NCBI GenBank assembly: GCA_964534335.1
Contig: CAZHPS010000169.1
Coordinates: 1 to 12,739, forward strand
Length of the DNA stretch: 12,739 nt
Direction: 5' to 3'
Source: JAABRU01 sp964534335
GTDB taxonomy: Bacteria; Desulfobacterota; Desulfobacteria; Desulfobacterales; Desulfococcaceae
Positions 1 to 6,090 of the stretch are shown in pieces (within the stretch, counting starts at the first letter, position 1; each line of letters opens with the position of its first letter). The notes under the pieces are model-generated. The model saw only the letters and a program-made list of their open reading frames with translations. It ran no database searches and was not told the origin of the DNA. Both the position numbers and the translations under genes were made by a program.

Positions 1-127
1 CAGGATAAAATTGAAAAGACTTTATCCGTCATTTAAATTTTGACAGAGCAGTAGTAATCCGCTCATATAGTGACAATCAAAACACATTTCCAAACGGCAA
101 CTGCGGATGTGGTGGGTGGTAAAAAGA

Positions 128-166
128 TAGCCCGGCAACTCATAATTGCCGGGCTACCTTTTTTTT
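128..166 (+). terminator. Rho-independent terminator
   Basis: A perfect 11-bp stem (TAGCCCGGCAA, 128-138, with its complement at 146-156) closes a 7-nt loop and is followed by CC and eight T residues (159-166). This is a strong intrinsic terminator for plus-strand transcription. The five A residues at 121-125 also give a short T run on the minus strand, so it may act in both directions and stop transcripts running out of the minus-strand genes. No plus-strand gene ends between base 1 and the hairpin, so any gene it serves lies left of the window. Confidence 0.85.
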
Positions 167-212
167 CATTTCGTTTTGAACCGTTCAATACAAATGTTTA
201 TTCCACAATTCC

Positions 213-374
213 AGGCTGATGCTCACGGAGCGTCTGAATACCGCCACCGCTGCATTTCAGGTCGGGTATGAAAGCCCGTCCCAGTTCAGCCGCGAATATG
301 GCCGTCTGTTTGGCGATTCACCGTCACGCGATATTACGAATCTGCGTCAGATGACTGCTGTTGGGACGGCCTGA
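213..374 (+). pseudogene. C-terminal remnant of an AraC-family transcriptional regulator
   Basis: The plus frame beginning with codon AGG at 213 reads RLMLTERLNTATAAFQVGY, then ESPSQFSREYGRLFG and a tail ending at TGA 372-374. This matches the second helix-turn-helix of AraC/XylS regulators, whose hallmark is a GYESPSQFSREY-like motif. Only about 53 codons are recognisable. Upstream the frame loses similarity and reaches a stop at 177-179. The effector-binding domain and first helix-turn-helix are absent, so the gene is a 5'-truncated relic and not functional as it stands. It follows the 128-166 terminator and is followed within 20 bp by insertion element A1, as expected at a rearranged boundary. 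An in-frame ATG at 219 could start a 51-residue peptide, but I see no reason to call it a gene. Confidence 0.8.
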
Positions 375-393
375 CCGGTATTGCCGACTCTGA

Positions 394-529
394 TACCAAT
401 TCTCCATTGATTTGATACAATACCGTCAGTTTTTCCGCAGTTGTGCATGTGCAAAAAACCGCTCCGCTTAATTTTTGCACTCCTCCGGGTTTGCATTCCG
501 CATTGTATCAAACCAATGGAGAATCAGTA
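394..529. mobile_element. Family A palindromic element (MITE-like), copy A1
   Basis: The element runs from TACC (394) to AGTA (529). Including flanking triplets, the two 31-base ends (391-421 and 502-532) are inverted repeats matching at 28 of 31 positions. The interior carries a second perfect 9-bp hairpin, GTGCAAAAA (449-457) with TTTTTGCAC (472-480). The same ends and an almost identical interior recur at 12495-12632, and diverged ends recur at 5247-5349. There is no room for a transposase, so it is a non-autonomous element. Flanking triplets are TGA and TCA, both T-N-A. The right one is the stop codon (TGA on minus) of the neighbouring methyltransferase gene, whose transcript would read into the hairpin. 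The three arm mismatches are all G-U pairs in minus-strand RNA. Confidence 0.8.
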
Positions 530-1363
530 TCAGCTCGCTTTCCTGCGGAACAGCGTCAGCGCGGCCCAGTCTTTTTCCTCTTTCTGCCACAGGCAAGAAA
601 AATTTTGCCGTTCATATGCGTTGAGCAGATATGATATTTCATCACAATGAATTCCGGACAGAACCAGACCGCAGTTTCGCTCTGACAAACGCAGTATCTG
701 CGGAAATATTTGGTTAAGTGTGGGAAGTCTCAGGTTTGCTGTGATCAGGGCAAAAGATTGATCCCCAAGACTTTCCAGAGTACCGCCCGATATTTCAAGA
801 CGGTTTTCCAGCCCGTTGAGCCGGGCATTCTCCCGTGCCTCGCTGATGGCACAGGGATCAATATCCAGTCCAATTCCTGTATTCATTCCCAGTTTCAGAG
901 CTGCAATGGCAAGCACACCTGAGCCGGTTCCGATGTCCAGAACTCTGCCATGTCCGGGGATCATACTGTTTTCATGCAGAAGATAATCAATTCCCTGCAG
1001 TGAAATCCTTGTGGTCGGATGATGCCCATCTCCAAAAGACGCACCATGAAGCAGACGCACAGCAGTCATGCCCGGTTCCGGTGTGAAGGGAATATCTGAT
1101 GGAACCAGCACAATATGCGGGGATACCTGTACGGGACGGTTAAAGGAAATGTCAATAATGGTACGGCCATGCTGATCTCTGTAACTCAGATGTCCTTTGC
1201 TCACCAGAGAACGGATCAGATCACCGGCTGCTTTTTTTTTCATGCCAAAAGAGCGGGAAAGCACAGCAGTCAGTTCAGCCGGTGTAAACTTTTCTGATCT
1301 GACTTCCACCAGTTCAATGATCTGTTTTTCAGGTGTGTCAGTCTGTGCAGATGTCTGTTTCAA
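530..1363 (-). CDS. PrmA-like class I SAM-dependent methyltransferase
   Basis: This is a 277-residue protein. After an N-terminal segment of about 85 residues that looks like a winged helix, it carries FGDGHHPTT (about 110-118), resembling the AFGTGTHPTT signature of ribosomal protein L11 methyltransferase. SAM-binding motif I, VLDIGTGSGV, is at 141-150, followed by GLDIDP with the acidic ribose-binding Asp at about 167. The usual PrmA motif IV is replaced by NLRLPTL (210-216), so the substrate may not be L11. I chose TTG at 1363 because AAGGA lies about 5 nt upstream. The ATG at 1423 would give 297 residues and place 20 codons inside the upstream gene without a clear ribosome site. Even from TTG the gene overlaps the CoA-ligase gene by 26 bp, suggesting translational coupling. 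The stop TGA is the triplet bordering element A1. Confidence 0.75.
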   Translation of the reverse strand: MKQTSAQTDTPEKQIIELVEVRSEKFTPAELTAVLSRSFGMKKKAAGDLIRSLVSKGHLSYRDQHGRTIIDISFNRPVQVSPHIVLVPSDIPFTPEPGMTAVRLLHGASFGDGHHPTTRISLQGIDYLLHENSMIPGHGRVLDIGTGSGVLAIAALKLGMNTGIGLDIDPCAISEARENARLNGLENRLEISGGTLESLGDQSFALITANLRLPTLNQIFPQILRLSERNCGLVLSGIHCDEISYLLNAYERQNFSCLWQKEEKDWAALTLFRRKAS

Positions 1364-3650
1364 TGCTTTCCTTTCTGTGGTGATGGGAAAAATGATATGA
1401 ACTGCCCAGATGCCAGGCAGCAAAGCGATCCAGAGATTTGATGGCTGCGCGAATATCCGTATACACTGGCAGTCCGTTTTCCTCCAGCAGAGATACGAAT
1501 TCCTGATAATATCGTCCAGCGTTTACTGAAACCACAAGAGGTTTTGCATATTTCCGGTGCAGTGCGGACAAAAGCAGAGCCAGGCTGTCCGGATCACGGC
1601 ATGTTTGGGGATCTGTTTTCAGGGTGTTGGTATGGGGCACGATTGAAACAAAAACGCAGTCCGTGTTTTCATCTTCCAGCACAGTTTCAATGAAATCCGC
1701 ATACAGACGGTCATCTGCCATAGGCGTTACATCCAGAAAAGACGCGGATGTGTCAATCAGTCCTGTGCGATCCAGTTTTCTGAGTTTTTCCCGCGTGGCA
1801 TCAGAGAGTACCGTCTGTTGCAGAAACAGGAGTTCATCCGCGCCCACTGCGGATTCAAAGCCTGCATTCACCACTCCCGCGACCCGGTTTCCTGCCGGAA
1901 TTTTGCCGCTGAGCAGGGAAAATGCCTTGAGATAAGCGTAATGATCATCAATATTTTCCGCAAGAATCACTCCAGACTGTCGGCACGCTGCACAGAACAC
2001 ATCGTAACTGCCGGACATGGATGCTGTATGGGAAGCTGTCACCTTTGCGCCAGCGTCTGTTTTCCCTGCTTTGTATACAATCAGAGGTTTGGAAATGGTC
2101 CGGGCTAAATCAAAAAAACTGCGGCCTTCGCCCGGATCCAGTCCCTCTGCATAAATGCCGATAACCTCCACTCCGGGCCGGTCTGCAAACCATGCTGTGA
2201 GATCCGTGATGTTCACATCTATTTTATTGCCAAAACTGACCACAGCGCGCAGCAGCCGGTAATTGCGGAATTTGTCAATGGCAGTGACGGAAAACGCGCC
2301 GCTTTGGGTCAGCAGCACAGTATTCGCGGTTTCCGAAGAACGGACATCCAGCCGATCCTCTTCAAGAAAAAGGGTGTTCACGCCTTTGTTTTCCCCCTGT
2401 GCAGCGTAAAAAACACCCATGCAGTTGGGGCCGATGATCCGGACTTTCCCGGAAATCACCTGCCTGAGTTGTGCAGCAAACTCCCCGTAATCGGTGTCTG
2501 AGGGAATGCCCGGAATCAGAATCACGGATTTGGGAGCGTTTTCCGGCAGAGATTGAAAAAAATCAAGAATATACCGGGCCGGAGCCGCATACACCAGCAG
2601 ATCCGCAGGCCGGGGAAGTTCCCGGAGCGAAGGGTACAGGGGATATTCCCTTGTACCCTTGCCATCCGGAATGCAAAGACTGCCGCGTTTGGGATTTATC
2701 AGAAAAATATCTTCCCGTCCTATATCCTGCAACTGCCGCACAATCAGGCGTGCCAGGCTGTGCTTTTCCGGATCAGCAGACACACCCACCACAGCAATTC
2801 CCTTTGGCATGAAAAAACCATCCAGATGCCGGAGATTAACCGGGGGCAGGCATTTTTTTTCATCCTTTCCGCTCATAAAAGTGGCAAAACCGTCCACAGC
2901 CACAAAGCGGTTATCTTCGGTAATCACAAAGGGGTTGATGTCCATAGCTTTGATAATGAATTCCGGCATGGGCACGGAAACAAAGGAATAATGCCAGGCC
3001 AGCCGGCTGAGCCGGAAAGCTGCTTTTGCCATATGCTCCAGATATTCGCACTGTCCTCTTTCCTCGAATTTGTGCCGGATATTGAGATTCTGAACAATGT
3101 TTTGTGCCTGTGCCTCATCCAAAGGCGGAAGGAACAGGCTGGGAGGATCATAATATTTGGCAAAAAATTCCGCATCATCCCCGCCCTTGCTCAGGGTCAT
3201 GACCGGGCCGAACGCACTGTCTTCCCGAAATCCCAGCAGCACCTCATATCCCAAAGCCTGGGTATGGGGAATGAATTCTGTGAGAAGAAATCCCCTGATT
3301 TCCGGCTGATCTTCCGCAGGAAAATGGGACAGCACCTCTTCTTTCATGCAGTTGAGAACAAAGCGGATAAACAGGGGATCATGATTGCGCACCTTTTTCA
3401 CCCCTCCCAGTTTCTGCTTGTGTGAAATGCGGGGGGAAACAATCTTTGCCACCAGATGATGGCCGAAACCGCGCAGCAGTTCGCTGTTTATCTGCGCAGG
3501 ATCGGTAATAAAAATAAATTCCGGAGTTTCCAGCCCGATAATACGCAGAATCCGGTAGACCTCATGCTCATAGAGCATGTCCCGGTCTTCTGCATAGGCC
3601 GAGCGCATGACCTGATCAATTGAATCACGGGTTTTATTTGTGAATTCCAT
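1338..3650 (-). CDS. ADP-forming acetyl-CoA synthetase-like protein (ATP-grasp then CoA-binding)
   Basis: This 770-residue protein resembles the NDP-forming acyl-CoA synthetase superfamily, which interconverts acyl-CoA + ADP + Pi and acid + CoA + ATP. Residues 1-258 are ATP-grasp-like: VAKIVSPRISHKQKLGGV (68-85), FGPV (147-150) and the closing MDINPF (236-241). Residues 275-410 form a Rossmann CoA-binding domain (GIAVVGVSA at 284, IGPNCMG at 406). Residues 440-770 are ligase-like: TQSGAFS, FGNKIDVNITD, and ASHTASMSG, where His541 matches the phosphorylated histidine of the family. The order is beta then alpha, the reverse of the usual fused alpha-beta enzyme. The glycine motif after FGPV is altered (SKGGDDAE), so activity or substrate may differ. 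The ATG at 3650 has GGGAA about 8 nt upstream. Acetate is the default substrate guess, unproven. A protein acyltransferase is unlikely because there is no GNAT domain. Confidence 0.82.
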   Translation of the reverse strand: MEFTNKTRDSIDQVMRSAYAEDRDMLYEHEVYRILRIIGLETPEFIFITDPAQINSELLRGFGHHLVAKIVSPRISHKQKLGGVKKVRNHDPLFIRFVLNCMKEEVLSHFPAEDQPEIRGFLLTEFIPHTQALGYEVLLGFREDSAFGPVMTLSKGGDDAEFFAKYYDPPSLFLPPLDEAQAQNIVQNLNIRHKFEERGQCEYLEHMAKAAFRLSRLAWHYSFVSVPMPEFIIKAMDINPFVITEDNRFVAVDGFATFMSGKDEKKCLPPVNLRHLDGFFMPKGIAVVGVSADPEKHSLARLIVRQLQDIGREDIFLINPKRGSLCIPDGKGTREYPLYPSLRELPRPADLLVYAAPARYILDFFQSLPENAPKSVILIPGIPSDTDYGEFAAQLRQVISGKVRIIGPNCMGVFYAAQGENKGVNTLFLEEDRLDVRSSETANTVLLTQSGAFSVTAIDKFRNYRLLRAVVSFGNKIDVNITDLTAWFADRPGVEVIGIYAEGLDPGEGRSFFDLARTISKPLIVYKAGKTDAGAKVTASHTASMSGSYDVFCAACRQSGVILAENIDDHYAYLKAFSLLSGKIPAGNRVAGVVNAGFESAVGADELLFLQQTVLSDATREKLRKLDRTGLIDTSASFLDVTPMADDRLYADFIETVLEDENTDCVFVSIVPHTNTLKTDPQTCRDPDSLALLLSALHRKYAKPLVVSVNAGRYYQEFVSLLEENGLPVYTDIRAAIKSLDRFAAWHLGSSYHFSHHHRKESIETDICTD

Positions 3651-3711
3651 GTAATATTCCCTGTATACCGATACTTAAAACATTTTGGTAATTCTGCCGG
3701 GCGGATTTTAA

Positions 3712-3753
3712 CCGCAGAGTAACACAGAGTTTCCGCAGAGTGACACAGAGTTT
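3712..3753. repeat. 21-bp tandem duplication
   Basis: Two adjacent 21-base units, 3712-3732 and 3733-3753, differ at one base (CCGCAGAGTAACACAGAG versus CCGCAGAGTGACACAGAG, then TTT). The second unit can fold with the following TTCTGTGCGG. It lies in the leader of the CoA-ligase gene, about 60 bp upstream of its start. Confidence 0.85.
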
Positions 3754-3843
3754 TTCTGTGCGGAATTCAGATATGAATCTGAACCTCTGCAAATGTTTCA
3801 GGTAATGGTATATGTTTCCGTTTGTATGCAGGATTTCCGCTTT

Positions 3844-3956
3844 CATAAGGGATTTGAAAATTGCTGATATACCGGTTTCAGTGTTCTGCATCTGTTCCCT
3901 GACATCCGAAACCTGACACCTGAAGCGGTACTTCAGGAAATTTCTCATCCCTAATG
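3844..3956. repeat. Family B palindromic repeat, copy B1
   Basis: About 38 bases at each end form an imperfect inverted repeat (CATAAGGGATTTGAAAATTG at 3844 with the complement of CATTAGGGATGAGAAATTTC ending at 3956; roughly 30 of 38 positions match). It begins 16 nt after the stop codon of the receiver-channel gene, reading in that gene's direction. A second copy, in the same orientation to its upstream gene, is at 10002-10121 behind the HAD gene. With the 21-bp tandem repeat it fills the gap 3651-3972, where I see no convincing gene. The 104-codon minus frame across it is made of repeat sequence. Confidence 0.75.
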
Positions 3957-3972
3957 AATGCAGAAATTTTAT

Positions 3973-5229
3973 TCACGCAGTTTTGGACACTCTCAGGTAT
4001 GCGCCCCAGTAACCCAGCCCCACAAAACAGGCTCCGCCCACAATATTGCCTATGGTGACAGGAAGCAGATTGTCAATGAGAAAAGCAGTCCATGTCAGTG
4101 TACTCATATCCAGACCGGCCGGCGCAATGCCTGCCCACTGGTTCAGGAAAATGCCGTTGGGAATAAAATACATATTTGCCACGCAATGCTCAAATCCGAT
4201 TGCCACAAAACCGGTAATGGGAAAGAATATGGCAAAGATTTTTCCAATCACCTGACGCGAGGCCAGGGCCATCCATACGGCCAGACAGACCAGCCAGTTG
4301 CAGCCCACAGCCCGGACAAAGGATTCCATATAGCTCAGATGCACTTTGGCATAGGCAACTTTTACCGCTGCCTCGCCCAAAGCACCGGCTCCGGTTTTCC
4401 ATAAACCTGAAAAATAAAAGAGCAGGGCCATGAGAAGGGAACCTGCAAAATTGGACATATACACCACTCCCCATTTTGCCAGCATTTTTTTCCACGTGAT
4501 TTCTCCGATCATGACACTGGAAATCATCAGATTGTTACCGGTAAACAGTTCCGCTCCCGCAATGATGACCAGTATCAGTCCCAGGCTGAAAGCTGCTCCG
4601 CTGATGAGTTTCTGCAGTCCGATACCGGTGATCGGCGCAAGATCAAAGGTGACAGATGCGGAAAACAGTCCCCCGAATCCAATATAGGCTCCGGCCAGCA
4701 TTCCCAGAACAAACAGCGTGAACCAGGGAGAATTTGCCTTGGCAACACCCACAGTCTGCGCGACGGTTTCCGCAATGCTTACAGGGTTTTTGTCATCCAT
4801 GCTGGGAACCGGAAATTTTCTCATCATTTTTTCAAACCGTCCCAGATGCTTTTTTTCCTGCGCCATTTTCCGGTTCATGGCCTTGTTCACGGTACGGATA
4901 ATCTCTTCCGGAGTAAAGGGTTTGGGCAGAAAATCCATAGCCCCGCGCTTCATGGCTTCGGTGGCCCGGTCTATGGACGGATAACCGCTGAACATCACCA
5001 CTGTGGATTCCGGTGTGCGCTTTTCCAGTTCAGCCACCACATCCAGCCCGTCAAAACCGGGCATTTTCCAGTCGCAGAGAATAACAGTGAAATTTTTTTC
5101 AGAAGCAAGTTTCAGCCCATCTTCGGGTTTGTCCGCAGTTTCCACATCAAAGCCTTCTGCCGCAAAAATCCGCTGACAGGATGTCAGCACAGCGGGATCA
5201 TCATCAATCACAAGCATTTTTTCAGCCAT
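3973..5229 (-). CDS. Response-regulator receiver domain fused to a formate/nitrite (FNT) channel
   Basis: This 418-residue protein joins two modules in one frame. Residues 1-120 are a CheY-like receiver: acidic pair at 9-11 (VIDDD), phospho-acceptor Asp53 in LCDWKMPGFDG, Ser81 in MFSGY, Lys103 in LPKPF. After a basic linker (about 120-145) come about 270 residues of an FNT channel with six membrane segments. Family marks include the omega-loop region FSLGLILVIIAGAELFTGNN (214-233), KVHLSYMESF with Lys295, CNWLVCLAVWMA (310-321) and GFEHCVANMYFIPNG with His348. Lys295 and His348 match the pore Lys and His of FocA-type channels, so the pore looks intact for formate, nitrite, hydrosulfide or a similar anion. 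ATG 5229 is preferred over 5247 because AAGGAG ends 7 nt upstream. Element A3 abuts this ribosome site. Phospho-control of the channel is inference. Confidence 0.9.
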   Translation of the reverse strand: MAEKMLVIDDDPAVLTSCQRIFAAEGFDVETADKPEDGLKLASEKNFTVILCDWKMPGFDGLDVVAELEKRTPESTVVMFSGYPSIDRATEAMKRGAMDFLPKPFTPEEIIRTVNKAMNRKMAQEKKHLGRFEKMMRKFPVPSMDDKNPVSIAETVAQTVGVAKANSPWFTLFVLGMLAGAYIGFGGLFSASVTFDLAPITGIGLQKLISGAAFSLGLILVIIAGAELFTGNNLMISSVMIGEITWKKMLAKWGVVYMSNFAGSLLMALLFYFSGLWKTGAGALGEAAVKVAYAKVHLSYMESFVRAVGCNWLVCLAVWMALASRQVIGKIFAIFFPITGFVAIGFEHCVANMYFIPNGIFLNQWAGIAPAGLDMSTLTWTAFLIDNLLPVTIGNIVGGACFVGLGYWGAYLRVSKTA

Positions 5230-5236
5230 TGAATTT

Positions 5237-5242
5237 CTCCTT
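5237..5242 (-). promoter_or_regulatory. Ribosome binding site of the receiver-channel gene
   Basis: AAGGAG on the minus strand lies 7 nt before ATG 5229. It selects the MAEKM start over the in-frame ATG at 5247, which would fall inside element A3. Confidence 0.8.
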
Positions 5243-5246
5243 TTCA

Positions 5247-5349
5247 TACCTGTTCGCCATTGGTTTCATGCAGTCAGATTTGACAATTTTTCAAAACCTG
5301 TCAAATCCTGCACAGTTGCAGACTGCATCAGGTCAACGGTGAATCGGTA
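5247..5349. mobile_element. Family A palindromic element, diverged copy A3
   Basis: The ends (31-base windows 5244-5274 and 5322-5352) match the family A consensus at about 24 and 23 of 31 positions, with TACC and GGTA at the borders and T-N-A triplets TCA and TTA outside. The interior differs from A1 and A2 and carries its own inverted repeat, ATTTGACA (5278-5285) with TGTCAAAT (5299-5306). Two A-T pairs of the other copies are G-C pairs here (5270 with 5326, 5273 with 5323), so pairing of the arms is kept. It lies immediately upstream of the receiver-channel ribosome site and forms that gene's leader or promoter region. Confidence 0.6.
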
Positions 5350-5425
5350 TTATTCTTTGACAAGGGTTCTTTTCATAGTGACAGAGCAAAAAATACAGCA
5401 AAAACATAAAGATAAAAACAGGGCA

Positions 5426-5530
5426 CTGCCGATGGTTTTGACAGCAGGCCGGAACACTTTGACAAATCTGCAGGCTTTGGGATTTGTCAACTTCTGCCAT
5501 AGACAAAAGCAAAGTGCATACCATCGGCAG
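5426..5530. repeat. Nested palindrome between the two regulator genes
   Basis: Outer arms CTGCCGATGGT (5426-5436) and ACCATCGGCAG (5520-5530) are perfect 11-bp complements. Inside them TTGACAAATC (5459-5468) pairs perfectly with GATTTGTCAA (5481-5490). It has the nested architecture of the other elements, but I found no second copy in the window. Together with A3 it accounts for most structure in the gap 5230-5712. The AT-rich stretch 5531-5712 shows no gene or clear signal. Confidence 0.65.
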
Positions 5531-5712
5531 ACAGAAAATCAACTTGTGATTAACATTCTGAATTATCTGTTAATTTATGAAAATAAACCATACAGGGGAA
5601 AAAAAGCCTTCCGGAATTTATGTCGGGATTTTTTACATAATGAAAAAAATATGCACACGGAACAGGAAAGGACGGTGTTTCAAATTCGCGAATAACTGTT
5701 TATTTTAAAATG

Positions 5713-6090
5713 TTATTTAGCAGGATGCAGATTGCCGGACAGAGTGTTTTCCACTGCACGGAGCAGTTCTTCCGGGGTGAAAGGCTTGGCAATAAAACCT
5801 TCAGCTCCTCCGGATCTGCCTTTTTCAACGGTTTCCGGTGTCAGATAACCGGTCATCATCAGAATCGGGATGCCGGGCCTGGCTTTTCTGATTTGGGAAA
5901 TCAGTTGAAAACCGTCCTGCCCCGGCATTTTTATATCTGTCAGTATCAGATCAAAGGATTCTCCCTGGTGCAGGATTTCCTTTGCCTGTAAAGCATTTCC
6001 GGCCCGGCGCACGCTGATTCCCTCTGCCTCCAGTATTCTCCGGCAGCTTTCAATGACAATGGGTTCATCATCAACAATGAGTATTTTCAT
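5713..6090 (-). CDS. Single-domain response regulator (CheY-like)
   Basis: This 125-residue protein is a stand-alone receiver domain with no output domain. The acidic pair is Asp7-Asp8 (IVDDEP), the phospho-acceptor is Asp52 (LTDIKMPGQDG), the switch residue is Thr80 (MMTGY), and the conserved lysine is Lys102 (AKPFTPEE). Its ATG overlaps the histidine kinase stop codon as ATGA, so the two are co-transcribed and probably translationally coupled, making the kinase its likely partner. With no DNA-binding domain, output must come through protein contact or a phosphorelay. The second receiver, fused to the FNT channel about 480 bp downstream, is an obvious candidate relative or relay partner. Its C-terminal PKPFTPEE-like segment resembles that receiver, as expected for NtrC/CheY-type receivers in general. 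Confidence 0.93.
   Translation of the reverse strand: MKILIVDDEPIVIESCRRILEAEGISVRRAGNALQAKEILHQGESFDLILTDIKMPGQDGFQLISQIRKARPGIPILMMTGYLTPETVEKGRSGGAEGFIAKPFTPEELLRAVENTLSGNLHPAK

Noticed and set aside
2553..3425. 290-codon plus-strand open frame
   Set aside because: It lies opposite the well-supported CoA-ligase gene and shows no motif.
3634..3948. 104-codon minus frame upstream of the CoA ligase
   Set aside because: It is translated from repeat B1 and the 21-bp tandem repeat (LCVTLRKLCVTLR) and has no ribosome site.
3973..5229. Receiver-channel fusion as an assembly or frameshift artefact
   Set aside because: Both domains are complete, in one frame, joined by a plausible basic linker, with no stop or start signals at the junction.
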